Shown: positions 1-8,071, counted from the first letter of the stretch. The stretch: DNA of 64,000 nt from Allobosea sp039673065 (GCF_039673065.1 NZ_JBDJKW010000004.1:62001-126000); one strand, 5' to 3'. Made by a program: numbers and translations. The notes: a model not told the origin generated them from the letters alone.

Positions 1-23
1 CTGATCGCCTGAGGAGCGCGCCT

Positions 24-40
24 GCTGCCCTAAGGGCAGC
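24..40. terminator. Short perfect hairpin at the left edge
   Basis: A 7-bp perfect stem (gctgccc / gggcagc) with a TAA loop lies just beyond the DUF1289 stop codon. There is no clear T-tract on either side, so it is at best a weak or Rho-assisted terminator. The first 12 bases of the window end in an in-frame TGA and could be the tail of a plus-strand gene, but too little is visible to name it. Confidence 0.3.
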
Positions 41-45
41 TTCCC

Positions 46-246
46 TCAGCCCGGCTGGCGTGGATGCCGCCCGGCCTGCGCCGCGCCGAGGCGCTCGCCC
101 AGCGTCGCCATGATCGCGCGCCGCTCCGCCTCCGAGAGCCGCGACCATTGCGCGATTTCCTGCAAGGTTCGGCCGCAGCCTTCGCACAGCCCGCTCGCCT
201 GATCGATCACGCAGATCTGCACGCAGGGGGTGGAGACGCCGGTCAC
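46..246 (-). CDS. DUF1289 domain-containing small protein
   Basis: A 66-residue protein with the compact cysteine pattern of DUF1289: STPCVQICVID near the N-terminus, then GLCEGCGRTL and an IAQWSRLSEAERRAI helix. The four cysteines suggest a small metal-binding (zinc or Fe-S) module, but the role of the family is not established. The GTG start overlaps the cobS stop in a GTGA junction, so it is probably translationally coupled to cobS and shares its transcript. DUF1289 genes occur next to cobalamin genes in related bacteria (family knowledge). A link to cobalamin synthesis is only inferred from position. Confidence 0.85.
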   Translation of the reverse strand: MTGVSTPCVQICVIDQASGLCEGCGRTLQEIAQWSRLSEAERRAIMATLGERLGAAQAGRHPRQPG

Positions 247-1091
247 GCGGCGGCCCAGCCGAGCGCGGCGGCGAGGCCGAGATAGATCGCGATCTCGCCG
301 AGCTGCTGCGCCGCGCCGAGGATGTCGCCGGTCTGCCCGCCGATCAGGCGCCGCGCCATGGAGGCGAGCAGCGAGCCGGCCAGCACCGACAGAGCGAGCC
401 CGAGCAGCAGGCCGGGCAGGGGCAGCAGGCCGGCAGCCCCCAGCGCCAGCGCGACGGCTCCCGACAAGCCATAGGCTACAGGCAGCACCGAACGCGCCGG
501 CTGGCCGACGGCGGCGGAAGCACCGTCGCGCCGGGTCGGCGGGGTGGTGGCGAGGATGCGGATGCCCTCGACGCGCGACCAAGGCGCTGCGGCGAGCACG
601 GCCGCCGCCATGGCGAGCGGGCCCGAAGCCTCGAGGATCGCGGCCAGCGCCGTCACCCGCAGCAGCACCGAGAGCCCCAGCGCCAGCGCCCCGAAGGTGC
701 CGACGCGGCTGTCCTTCATGATCTCCAGCCGGCGCTCCGGCGTGTGCCCGCCGAACAGCCCATCGGCGGTGTCGGCGAGCCCGTCCTCGTGGAAGGCGCC
801 GGTGGTGACGACCAGCGCGGTCACGGTGAGCGCAGCCGCCAGCAGCGGCGCGATCCCGGCCAGCCCGGCCAACAGGGCGGTCACGGTTGCGGGCAGGGCG
901 ATTGCCAGCGCCGCTAGAGGCAGGGCGCGCGGCACCAGCCGGAAATCGGGCAGGCCATGGGGCGTCTCGCCCGGCAGGGCCGGCACGGGCAGGCGCGAAT
1001 AGAAGCGGATGCAGGTCGCTGTCGCGATCGCCCACCCCGGCCAGTTGGGGGGCGTCGCCTGCGTCGCATCATCGCTGTCGGTCTGCGTCAC
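243..1091 (-). CDS. cobS: Adenosylcobinamide-GDP ribazoletransferase (cobalamin synthase) CobS
   Basis: CobS joins adenosylcobinamide-GDP to alpha-ribazole (or its phosphate) in the last membrane-bound steps of cobalamin assembly. The 282-residue product is rich in hydrophobic helices. It carries the family signature GAFHEDGLADTADGLFGG around residues 75-95, an acidic metal-binding stretch, followed by SRVGTFG. The GTG start is chosen because GAGGGTGG lies directly upstream; longer readings would run into cobT. The gene is divergent from cobT, which supplies its nucleotide substrate, across about 106 bp. No cobalamin riboswitch fits in that gap. Confidence 0.93.
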   Translation of the reverse strand: MTQTDSDDATQATPPNWPGWAIATATCIRFYSRLPVPALPGETPHGLPDFRLVPRALPLAALAIALPATVTALLAGLAGIAPLLAAALTVTALVVTTGAFHEDGLADTADGLFGGHTPERRLEIMKDSRVGTFGALALGLSVLLRVTALAAILEASGPLAMAAAVLAAAPWSRVEGIRILATTPPTRRDGASAAVGQPARSVLPVAYGLSGAVALALGAAGLLPLPGLLLGLALSVLAGSLLASMARRLIGGQTGDILGAAQQLGEIAIYLGLAAALGWAAA

Positions 1092-1197
1092 GCCACCCTC
1101 GGATTGTCTTCGGCGACTCCAGCCTATAGCAGCAGCGGCGAGTGCGCGGCGATGCCCGTGCGAGTCCGACATTCCAGGCTTCCACGAGAACGCTGCG

Positions 1198-2232
1198 ATG
1201 ACCGCCTCCGGCCTGCCCTTCGACGATATCCGTAACCTGCTCGCCAATATGCCAGGCCCCGACATGGCCGCCGCCAATGCGGTGCGCGCCCGCGACAAGC
1301 AACTGACCAAGCCCGCGGGCAGCCTCGGCCGCCTCGAGGAGATCGCCGAATGGCTCGCCGCCTGGCAGGGCAAGGCGCCCCCGCGCGTCGACCGGCCGCT
1401 GGTCTGCGTCTTCGCCGGCAATCACGGCGTGGTGGCGCAGGGCGTCTCGGCCTATCCGCAGTCGGTGACCCGGCAGATGCTGGAGAACTTTGCCGCCGGC
1501 GGAGCCGCTATTAACCAGATCTGCGCCGCCTACGATCTCGGCTTCAAGGTCTTCGACCTGGCGCTCGACCTGCCGACCGGCGACTTCACCCGCGAGGATG
1601 CGCTCGACGAGCGCGCCTGCGTCGCCACCATGGCCTTCGGCATGGAGGCGCTCGCCGGCGGGGCCGACCTGCTGGCGCTGGGCGAAATGGGTATCGGCAA
1701 CACCACCTCGGCGGCGGCGATCTTCGCGGCGCTCTATGGCGGTGACGTCGCCCGCTGGTGCGGCCGTGGCACCGGGCTCGACGATGCCGGGCTGGCGCGC
1801 AAGGTCGCGGCGGTGGAGGCCGGGCTGAAGCGGCACGCGGCGCATCTCGCCGATCCGCTCGAAGTGCTGCGTCGCTTCGGCGGGCGTGAGATCGCGGCGA
1901 TCTGCGGCGCGATCCTGGCCGCGCGCCTGCAGCGCATCCCGGTGATTCTCGACGGCTATGTCGTCACCGCCGCCGCAGCCATCCTGCATGCGCTCGATCC
2001 GGCGGCGCTCGACCATTGCATCGCCGGCCATCTCTCGGCCGAGGGCGCGCATGCGGAGGTGCTGGTGCGCCTCGGCAAGCAGCCGCTGCTGGCGCTCGAC
2101 ATGCGCCTCGGCGAGGCGACGGGCGCCGCGCTGGCAGCCGGGCTCGTCAAGGCGGCGGCCGGTGTGCATTCCGGCATGGCGACGTTCGCGCAGGCCGGCG
2201 TCTCCGGCAAGGACGCGGCCGCTACGCACTGA
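1198..2232 (+). CDS. cobT: Nicotinate-nucleotide--dimethylbenzimidazole phosphoribosyltransferase CobT
   Basis: CobT makes alpha-ribazole phosphate from dimethylbenzimidazole and nicotinate mononucleotide, preparing the lower ligand that CobS attaches. The 344-residue length is normal for the family. Visible motifs are KPAGSLGRLE near residue 38, AGNHGV at 73-78 and GEMGIGNTTS at 162-171, which bind the substrates. The ATG at 1198 follows a weak purine-rich GAGAA; upstream in-frame codons overlap the cobS start region and look non-coding. The neighbouring cobS and DUF1289 genes fit a small late-cobalamin cluster. Confidence 0.95.
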   Translation: MTASGLPFDDIRNLLANMPGPDMAAANAVRARDKQLTKPAGSLGRLEEIAEWLAAWQGKAPPRVDRPLVCVFAGNHGVVAQGVSAYPQSVTRQMLENFAAGGAAINQICAAYDLGFKVFDLALDLPTGDFTREDALDERACVATMAFGMEALAGGADLLALGEMGIGNTTSAAAIFAALYGGDVARWCGRGTGLDDAGLARKVAAVEAGLKRHAAHLADPLEVLRRFGGREIAAICGAILAARLQRIPVILDGYVVTAAAAILHALDPAALDHCIAGHLSAEGAHAEVLVRLGKQPLLALDMRLGEATGAALAAGLVKAAAGVHSGMATFAQAGVSGKDAAATH

Positions 2233-2251
2233 TCTGCGCGAGAACCGCGTC

Positions 2252-2398
2252 TCAGCGCTCGATCTGGTCGCGCTGCATCTCGTCGGAGAGCCGCGCCGCG
2301 CCGGGCGGCCGCGAGCGCGACCAGACTACCGCGAGCATCAGCCCGACGGGGATCGCCAGCAGGATCGTCCAGGCCAGGAAGCCCCATTCCGCTTGCAT
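2252..2398 (-). CDS. Small single-pass membrane protein (48 aa)
   Basis: A 48-codon reading frame begins with ATG at 2398, preceded by an AAAGGACGACACAC leader in which AGGA is a well-placed Shine-Dalgarno site. The protein has a short N-terminus (MQAEWG), one hydrophobic helix from about residue 7 to 26, then a basic, charged tail (SRSRPPGAARLSDEMQ). Predicted topology is N-out or N-in with a single anchor. It lies convergent to cobT with a 19-base gap and divergent from the glutathione transferase gene. I do not recognise a family; it could be a small stress or membrane-complex accessory protein. Confidence 0.5.
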   Translation of the reverse strand: MQAEWGFLAWTILLAIPVGLMLAVVWSRSRPPGAARLSDEMQRDQIER

Positions 2399-2559
2399 GT
2401 GTGTCGTCCTTTCGCAACGGAAACCCGGCCGATGGCCGCGAGGTTCCGTGCCGCCGTCGCGGCGGCCGTCTTGCTGCCGCGATCCTCGGCGAAATCTTGA
2501 CAGGCGCCGGTGCGGACCGCGAAACCGGTCCTGGCGGCAGGCGCCTGACGAGGGACGGC

Positions 2560-3171
2560 ATGAAGCTCTATGATGGCGGTCGGGCGCCCAATCCCCGACG
2601 GGTCCGCATTTTCTACGCCGAGAAGGGCATCCCGCTGCCCGAGATCGTGCCGGTCGACATCGCCGCGCGCGAGCACCTGACGCCGGAGTTCGCCCGCATC
2701 AACCCGGCAAGGCGCGTCCCGGTCCTCGTCCTCGACGACGGGACTGCGCTGGCCGAGACCATGGCGATCTGCCGCTATCTCGAAGGGCTGCACCCTGAGC
2801 CGGCGCTCTTTGGCGCCACGCCGAAGCAGGCGGCGCTGATCGAGATGTGGAACCGGCGCATCGAGCTCGGCCTGTTCGCCTCGGTCACCGCCGTCTTCCG
2901 CCACAGCCATCCCTCCATGGCCGATCTGGAGCGCCAGGTGCCCGAATGGGCGCAGGCCAACCGCGACATGGTCGACGACCAGCTGACGCTGCTCGACCTG
3001 CAGCTGGCCGGCAGCCGCTTCCTCTGCGGCGAGGAACTCAGCGTCGCCGACATCAGCGCCGGCATCGCCATAGACTTCATGAAGCCGGCCCGCATCGCGC
3101 TGCCGGAGGAGTTCGCCAATATCCGCCGCTGGCATGCAGAGCTCTCGTCGCGGCCGAGCTGGAGGGCCTGA
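2560..3171 (+). CDS. Glutathione S-transferase family protein
   Basis: A 203-residue protein with a thioredoxin-like N-terminal domain (MKLYDGGRAPNPRRVRIF, then RVPVLVLDDGTALAETMAI, the usual glutathione-binding cis-Pro and acidic-Thr region). The all-helical C-terminal domain ends with LSVADISAGI, the typical N-capping motif. It probably conjugates or reduces substrates with glutathione in the cytoplasm; the substrate is unknown. The ATG at 2560 follows AGGGA. It is the first gene of a tight plus-strand unit: the next start is three bases past its stop. Confidence 0.9.
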   Translation: MKLYDGGRAPNPRRVRIFYAEKGIPLPEIVPVDIAAREHLTPEFARINPARRVPVLVLDDGTALAETMAICRYLEGLHPEPALFGATPKQAALIEMWNRRIELGLFASVTAVFRHSHPSMADLERQVPEWAQANRDMVDDQLTLLDLQLAGSRFLCGEELSVADISAGIAIDFMKPARIALPEEFANIRRWHAELSSRPSWRA

Positions 3172-3174
3172 GCG

Positions 3175-3639
3175 GTGCGGCATCTGCTGCTGCTGCCGTT
3201 CCTCGTGCTGCTGCCCGTCTGGCCCGCCGGCGCCCAGATGCTGACCGGCGAGCAGATCGGCGAGGCCTTCGGCGGCAACACGGTCAGCGGCCGCTATACC
3301 GGCGGCGGCTTCTTCACCGAATATCACGATCCGGACGGGCGGGCGCTCGGCCATAATGGCTGGTTCGCCAACACCGACGCCTGCTGGATCACCCGGGCCA
3401 ATTCCGTCTGCTACTATTACGGCCCGCCGGAGAAGCGCACCACGCATTGCTTCACCGTGGAGCGGAAGGACAAGCTCTACATCCTGCGCAATGCCGGGGA
3501 CGGCCGCATCAATGCGGTGGCCTCGGTCGAACTGGCCAATCCGCGCAACCATACCGACCAGGGCAAGCCCTGGTATTGCGACGGGCTGATCTCGCGCGCG
3601 CCGGGCAAGGCGATGTCGCGCAAGGTGGCGGCGCGATGA
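3175..3639 (+). CDS. Secreted hypothetical protein, first of a tandem paralogous pair
   Basis: A 154-residue protein starting with GTG eight bases after GGAGGG. Residues 1-20 form a signal peptide ending in PAGAQ. The mature part starts LTGEQIGEAF and carries FTEYHDPDGRALGHN, NTDACW, VCYYYGP, HCFTVER and a final WYCDGLIS, so four cysteines may make two disulfides. The downstream gene is clearly a paralogue with the same motifs in the same order. The function is unknown; the export signal and cysteines suggest a periplasmic or outer-surface role. The gene ends in an ATGA overlap with its paralogue. Confidence 0.8.
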   Translation: MRHLLLLPFLVLLPVWPAGAQMLTGEQIGEAFGGNTVSGRYTGGGFFTEYHDPDGRALGHNGWFANTDACWITRANSVCYYYGPPEKRTTHCFTVERKDKLYILRNAGDGRINAVASVELANPRNHTDQGKPWYCDGLISRAPGKAMSRKVAAR

Positions 3640-4097
3640 GGCGGCTTTTCCTGCTCGCTGCGCTGGCGCTGCTGGTCCGGCCGGGTCCGGCGGCCGCGGT
3701 CGACAAGCTGAGCGGCGAGCAGATCCGCACGCTGTTCGAGGGCAACACCGTGCTCGGCCGCTATGCGAACGGGCTGCCCTTCAGCGAGTATCATCATCCC
3801 GACGGCCGCGCGCCGGGCCATAACCGCAACGTGCCCAACACCGACGCCTGCTGGACCACTACGGCGGACGCCGTCTGCTACTACTACGGCCCGTTCGAGA
3901 CGCGCCGGACCTATTGCTTCACGGTCGAGCGCAGCGGCACGCTCTACGTGCTGCGCACCCAGCGCAGCGGCCGCATCAACGCGCTGGCGCGGATCGAGCC
4001 CGGCGACGGCGAGAAGCACACCGAGAAGACGCCGCCCTGGCATTGCGACGGGCTGATCTCGCAGCGGCCCGGGGGCGCGCGCCTGGCCGCACGATGA
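3636..4097 (+). CDS. Secreted hypothetical protein, second of a tandem paralogous pair
   Basis: A 153-residue protein with a signal peptide (MRRLFLLAALALLVRPGPAAA). Its mature domain mirrors the preceding gene: LSGEQIRTLF, SEYHHPDGRAPGHN, NTDACW, VCYYYGP, YCFTVER and WHCDGLIS. The conserved cysteines and charged GHN element are shared, while the loops and C-terminus differ, so this looks like an old duplication. The start codon overlaps the previous stop (ATGA) and the stop overlaps the next start in the same way, so all three genes are probably made together. No function is recognised. Confidence 0.8.
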   Translation: MRRLFLLAALALLVRPGPAAAVDKLSGEQIRTLFEGNTVLGRYANGLPFSEYHHPDGRAPGHNRNVPNTDACWTTTADAVCYYYGPFETRRTYCFTVERSGTLYVLRTQRSGRINALARIEPGDGEKHTEKTPPWHCDGLISQRPGGARLAAR

Positions 4098-4735
4098 CGG
4101 ACCGCGAGCGCGATCCGCAGGACGGCCTGGACGCGGTGCTGGCGGAGCTGCGCGCCTGCCGCATCTGCCGCGACGCACCGCGCTATCTGCCCGGCCTGCC
4201 GCACCAGCCGCGCCCGGTCATCCAGGCGGCGGCGAGCGCCCGCCTGCTGATTGCCGGCCAGGCGCCCGGCACCCGCGTCCACGCCAGCGGCCGGCCGTTC
4301 ACCGACCGTTCGGGCGACCGGCTGCGCGACTGGCTCGGGCTCGATGCCGAGCGCTTCTACGACGCCGCGCGCGTCGCCGTCGTGCCGATGGGGCATTGCT
4401 TTCCGGGGCTCGACGCCAAGGGCGGCGACCTGCCACCGCGGCGCGAATGCGCGCCGGAATGGCGGGAGCGCGTGCTGGCGGAACTGCCGGCGCTCGAGCT
4501 GGTGCTGCCGATCGGGCGCTATGCCCAGGCCTGGCATCTCGGCCGCGAGGCGGCGAAGAACCTGACCGCCACCGTCGCCGACTGGCGCAGCGTCTTCGCG
4601 CTGCCGCGCCGGCCGCGCGTGCTGCCGCTGCCGCATCCCTCCTGGCGCAACAATGCCTGGCTGCGGCGGAACCCGTGGTTCGAGGCCGAGCTGGTGCCGG
4701 TGCTGCGGGCCGAGGTCGCCCGGCTGGTCGGGTAG
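4094..4735 (+). CDS. Uracil-DNA glycosylase superfamily protein, probable Fe-S type
   Basis: A 213-residue protein of the UDG superfamily. Motif A reads GQAPGTRVH (residues 55-63) and the C-terminal motif is HPSWRNN (181-187), as in base-flipping glycosylases. Cysteines at 22, 25, 102 and 119 have the C-x2-C...C-x16-C layout seen in iron-sulfur family 4/5 enzymes. The acidic residue common in motif A of family 4 (GEGPG) is replaced by Gln, so the specificity may differ or activity may be reduced. The ATG overlaps the stop of the upstream secreted protein. It could remove uracil or another lesion from DNA. Confidence 0.75.
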   Translation: MTDRERDPQDGLDAVLAELRACRICRDAPRYLPGLPHQPRPVIQAAASARLLIAGQAPGTRVHASGRPFTDRSGDRLRDWLGLDAERFYDAARVAVVPMGHCFPGLDAKGGDLPPRRECAPEWRERVLAELPALELVLPIGRYAQAWHLGREAAKNLTATVADWRSVFALPRRPRVLPLPHPSWRNNAWLRRNPWFEAELVPVLRAEVARLVG

Positions 4736-4770
4736 CGGCCCCGCTCTCACGGGGCGGGCGGGAAGGCAAG

Positions 4771-4798
4771 CCGGGGCCTGCGCTGGACGCGGCCCCGG
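4771..4798. terminator. Hairpin between convergent genes
   Basis: An 8-bp GC-only inverted repeat (CCGGGGCC / GGCCCCGG) with a 12-base loop lies in the 105-bp gap between the glycosylase-like gene and the oppositely oriented dehydrogenase gene. There is no clear T-tract. Position and symmetry fit a shared transcription end. Confidence 0.4.
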
Positions 4799-4840
4799 AT
4801 GGTGTCATGGTGCGCCCGGCGGCGAGCGTAGCGCTGCGCC

Positions 4841-5707
4841 TTACGATTCCAGGCGCTTCAGCAGGCTCGACGTATCCCAGCGGCCGCCGCCCAGCGTCTG
4901 CACGTCGGCATAGAACTGGTCGACCAGCGCGGTGACCGGCAGGCGGGCGCCGTTGCTGCGCGCCTCGTCGAGCACGATGCCGAGGTCCTTGCGCATCCAG
5001 TCGACGGCGAAGCCGTAGTCGAACTTGCCGATGTTCATGGTCTTGCCGCGGTTCTCCATCTGCCAGGAGCCGGCGGCGCCCTTGGAGATCACCTCGATCA
5101 TCGCATCGACGTCGATGCCGGCGCGCTTGGCGAAGTGCACACCCTCGGCCAGCGCCTGCACCAGCCCGGCGATGCAGATCTGGTTGACCATCTTGGTGAG
5201 CTGGCCGGCACCGGCCGGGCCCATCAGGCGGCACATGCGGGCGAAGCTCGCGATCACCGGCTCGACGCGGGTGAAGACCGCCTCGTCGCCGCCGCACATC
5301 ACGGTCAGCACGCCGTTCTCGGCGCCGGCCTGGCCGCCGGAGACCGGTGCGTCGACGAAGCCGAAGCCGGCTTCCGCCGCTGCGGCATAGAGCTCGCGCG
5401 CCACATTGGCGGAGGCGGTGGTGTGGTCGACGAAGACCGCGCCCTTTTCCATGGCGGCGAACGCGCCGCCCTCGCCGGTGGTGACCGAGCGCAGGTCGTC
5501 ATCGTTGCCGACGCAGGCGAAGACGATCTCCTGGCCGCGCGCGGCGTCGGCCGGCGTCGGGGCCGAGACGCCGCCATGCTGGGCCACCCAGGCCTGCGCC
5601 TTCGCCGGAGAGCGGTTGTAGACCGTGACCTCGTGGCCCTTGGCCTTGAGGTGTCCGGCCATGGGGTACCCCATCACGCCGAGCCCGAGGAATGCGACCT
5701 TTGCCAT
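4841..5707 (-). CDS. NAD(P)-dependent beta-hydroxyacid dehydrogenase (3-hydroxyisobutyrate dehydrogenase family)
   Basis: A 288-residue cytoplasmic enzyme. The N-terminal Rossmann motif is FLGLGVMGYPMAGHL (GxGxxG at residues 8-13). The substrate-binding signature DAPVSGGQAGAENG starts at 119, and Lys172 in GQLTKMVNQ is the expected catalytic lysine. Family members oxidise 3-hydroxyisobutyrate, tartronate semialdehyde, glyoxylate or related compounds; the sequence does not settle which. The ATG at 5707 (MAKVAF) follows GGTGGAG and is preferred over an ATG four codons upstream. It is divergent from map across 147 bp. Confidence 0.88.
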   Translation of the reverse strand: MAKVAFLGLGVMGYPMAGHLKAKGHEVTVYNRSPAKAQAWVAQHGGVSAPTPADAARGQEIVFACVGNDDDLRSVTTGEGGAFAAMEKGAVFVDHTTASANVARELYAAAAEAGFGFVDAPVSGGQAGAENGVLTVMCGGDEAVFTRVEPVIASFARMCRLMGPAGAGQLTKMVNQICIAGLVQALAEGVHFAKRAGIDVDAMIEVISKGAAGSWQMENRGKTMNIGKFDYGFAVDWMRKDLGIVLDEARSNGARLPVTALVDQFYADVQTLGGGRWDTSSLLKRLES

Positions 5708-5854
5708 GTCCAGCTCCACCCTTCTTCTCTGGAAGTCCGGATTGCGTGTACCGCCTCATCCCTGGGCTGCAAAGCCGTTCGCGCGGGATCGGCGCATGCC
5801 GGAGGCGCGCACGCCCCGGTTGCCTGAGCTGCGGCACGGGCGTAGGAGCGGCCC

Positions 5855-6607
5855 ATGACCGTGAGCAATGACGACGAACTGCAGGCGCTGCGCGAGATCG
5901 GGCGCATCGTGGCGGAGACGCTGGCCGTGATGGGCAAGGCGCTCGAGCCGGGCATCACCACCGCCGAGCTCGACGCGATCGGCCGTCGCCACCTCACCCT
6001 GCACGGCGCCCGCTCGGCCCCCGAGGTCGACTACGCCTTCCCGGGTGCCACCTGCATCAGCGTCAACGAAGAGGTCGCGCACGGCATCCCTGGGGCGCGG
6101 CGCATCGCGGCCGGCGATCTCGTCAACATAGACGTCTCGGCGGAGAAGGGCGGCTTCTACTCGGACACGGGTGCCTCCTTCATCGTGCCGCCGGGCGACC
6201 GGCGCATCGAGAAACTCTGCCGCGACGGCAAGCGCGCGCTCTGGGCCGGCATCGGCCAGGTCGGCGCCGGCAAGCCGCTGGCCGGCATCGGCAGCGCGGT
6301 CGGCCGCTTCGCCGGCAAGAACGGCTACACGCTGGTGCGCAACCTCGCCAGCCACGGCATCGGCCGCTCGCTGCACGAGGAGCCGAAGGAACTCGCGACC
6401 TGGCCTGAGAAGGCCGAGCGCCGGATCATGCGCAAGGGCCAGGTCTTCACCATCGAGCCCTTCCTCTCGCTCGGGGCCGAATGGGCCGAGACGACCGATG
6501 ACGATCGCTGGACGCTCTACGGCACGCCGAGCGCGCCGACCGTGCAGTACGAGCACACGCTGGTGGTGACCGCCTCGGGCGCCACGGTGCTGACGCTGGC
6601 GGCCTGA
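5855..6607 (+). CDS. map: Type I methionine aminopeptidase
   Basis: A 250-residue enzyme that removes the initiator methionine from new proteins. All five metal ligands are visible: Asp93 (NIDVS), Asp104 (SDTG), His167 (SHGIG), Glu201 (TIEPF) and Glu233 (YEHT). His76 in VAHGIP is the usual catalytic histidine. The ATG follows AGGAG by six bases. The gene lacks the N-terminal zinc-finger extension of eukaryotic enzymes. It is convergent with the ABC permease genes with only ten bases between stops. A second map elsewhere in the genome cannot be excluded. Confidence 0.95.
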   Translation: MTVSNDDELQALREIGRIVAETLAVMGKALEPGITTAELDAIGRRHLTLHGARSAPEVDYAFPGATCISVNEEVAHGIPGARRIAAGDLVNIDVSAEKGGFYSDTGASFIVPPGDRRIEKLCRDGKRALWAGIGQVGAGKPLAGIGSAVGRFAGKNGYTLVRNLASHGIGRSLHEEPKELATWPEKAERRIMRKGQVFTIEPFLSLGAEWAETTDDDRWTLYGTPSAPTVQYEHTLVVTASGATVLTLAA

Positions 6608-6617
6608 TGGGCGGCGG

Positions 6618-7334
6618 CTAGCGCAGCGCCATGTGCCGGGTCAGGCGCCGCTCGAACAAGTCCCAGACGCGCCGGACGATCTCGACCAGTGCCAGATACA
6701 CCAGCGCCGCATAGAGATAGATCGACAGGTCGAAGGATCGCGCGAAGGCGAGACGCGTCGCGCCCATCAGGTCGAACAGCGTCACCAGCGAGGCGATGGC
6801 GCTCGACTTGATCATCACGATCAGCTCGTTGCCGAGCGGCCGCAGCGCCAGGATCATCGCCTGGGGCATGATGACCAGCAGCAGCGTCTTCCAGCGCGGC
6901 AGGCCGAGCGACAGCGCGCCCTCGAACTGCCCGCGCGGGATCGACTGGATGGCGCCGCGCAGGATTTCGGCCTGATAGGCGGCCGTGTTCACCGTGAAGG
7001 TCAGGAGCGCGCAGTAGAACGGCTCGCGGAACAGCCACCACAGCCCGACCTCCTGCCAGAACGGCCGGAACTGCCCGAGGCCGTAATAGACCAGGAAGAG
7101 CTGGCAGAGCAGCGGTGTGCCGCGGAAGAAGGTGGTGTAGCCGGTGATAGTCGCGGCGAGCCAGCGCGGCCCGTAGAGCCGCCCGACCGCTAGCGGCACC
7201 GCCATGACGAAGCCGAGCGCCACCGAGATCGCCACCAGCTGCAGCGTGATGCCGAGTCCGGTCGCCATCCGGCAGCCATAGTTCTGCAGAGCTTCGTTGC
7301 CGGTGATGAGGCCGGGATACTCGCACCACCTCAT
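6618..7334 (-). CDS. Polar amino acid ABC transporter permease (HisM-like)
   Basis: A 238-residue inner-membrane permease of the HisMQ/GlnP type. It has about five hydrophobic helices, the TTFFRGTPLLCQLF motif near residue 68, and the EAA-type loop for contact with the ATPase, GALSLGLPRWKT at 139-150. It should form a heterodimer with the upstream permease. Its ATG overlaps that gene's stop (ATGA). The binding-protein gene lies further upstream on the same strand. No ATP-binding subunit gene follows; map converges directly on this gene's end. Confidence 0.9.
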   Translation of the reverse strand: MRWCEYPGLITGNEALQNYGCRMATGLGITLQLVAISVALGFVMAVPLAVGRLYGPRWLAATITGYTTFFRGTPLLCQLFLVYYGLGQFRPFWQEVGLWWLFREPFYCALLTFTVNTAAYQAEILRGAIQSIPRGQFEGALSLGLPRWKTLLLVIMPQAMILALRPLGNELIVMIKSSAIASLVTLFDLMGATRLAFARSFDLSIYLYAALVYLALVEIVRRVWDLFERRLTRHMALR

Positions 7335-8041
7335 CGCGTGCTCCCGCCGAAAGCGCTGTAGCCGCGATTGGCCCTGGCCTCCATCCGCGCCAGCCCCCAG
7401 GCCGAGACCAGCGAGAAGAACAGATAGAGCAGGATCGCCGCGCCGAAGAACAGGAAGGGCTCCTTGGTGGTGACGTTGGCCCGCGTGGTGATGAACATGA
7501 TGTCGGGCAGCGTGATCACCGAGACCAGCGAGGTCTCCTTGAGCAGCACCATCCAGTTGTTGCCGAGGCCGGGCAGGGCGACGCGCATCAGCTGCGGGAA
7601 GACGACGAGGCGGAAGGCCTGCCGGCGGCTGAGGCCGAGCGCCGCCGCGGCCTCGCGCTGGCCGCGCTGCACCGAATCGAGCGCCGCCACCCAGACCTCG
7701 CTGGAGAAGGCGCCGAGCACGAGGCCCAGCGCCACCATGCCGGCGACGAAGGGTGGCATCGAGAAGCCGCTCCACAGCTTCTGCATCAGCACCTGGATGC
7801 CGAAATAGATGATGTAGAGCGTCAGGAGCTCCGGCACGCCGCGGAACACGGTGGTGAACAGGGTCGCGGCGCCGCGCACCAGCGCGTTGCGCGAGCGCTT
7901 GCCGAGCGCCACCAGCAGGCCCAGCGCCAGGCCGAAGGGCAGGGTGGCGAGCGCGATCGAAATGGTAACGAGTGCGCCCTGCAGGAGAGCGAGGCCCCAG
8001 CCTCCCGGGCCGAAGCCGAGCAGTGCGAGCTTGTCGAGCAT
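7331..8041 (-). CDS. Polar amino acid ABC transporter permease (HisQ-like)
   Basis: A 236-residue inner-membrane permease starting MLDKLALLGFG. It carries TVFRGVPELLTLYIIYFG and the ATPase-contact loop AAALGLSRRQAF, both typical of the HisQ/ArtQ family. It is the second gene of the unit: binding protein, then this gene, then a HisM-like partner overlapped by four bases. A perfect hairpin sits in the 68-base gap behind the binding-protein gene, and may lower expression of the permeases relative to the binding protein. The substrate is probably a basic or polar amino acid. Confidence 0.9.
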   Translation of the reverse strand: MLDKLALLGFGPGGWGLALLQGALVTISIALATLPFGLALGLLVALGKRSRNALVRGAATLFTTVFRGVPELLTLYIIYFGIQVLMQKLWSGFSMPPFVAGMVALGLVLGAFSSEVWVAALDSVQRGQREAAAALGLSRRQAFRLVVFPQLMRVALPGLGNNWMVLLKETSLVSVITLPDIMFITTRANVTTKEPFLFFGAAILLYLFFSLVSAWGLARMEARANRGYSAFGGSTR

Positions 8042-8071
8042 GACCGGTATCGTCGGGATCCGAAGGGGAAG

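Noticed and set aside
46..1035. A 329-residue minus-strand frame across cobS
   Set aside because: Only its last 66 residues (DUF1289) look like protein; the rest is an Arg/Ala-rich shadow of cobS in another frame.
1092..1197. Cobalamin riboswitch between cobS and cobT
   Set aside because: The gap of about 106 bases is too short and no B12-box-like core was seen.
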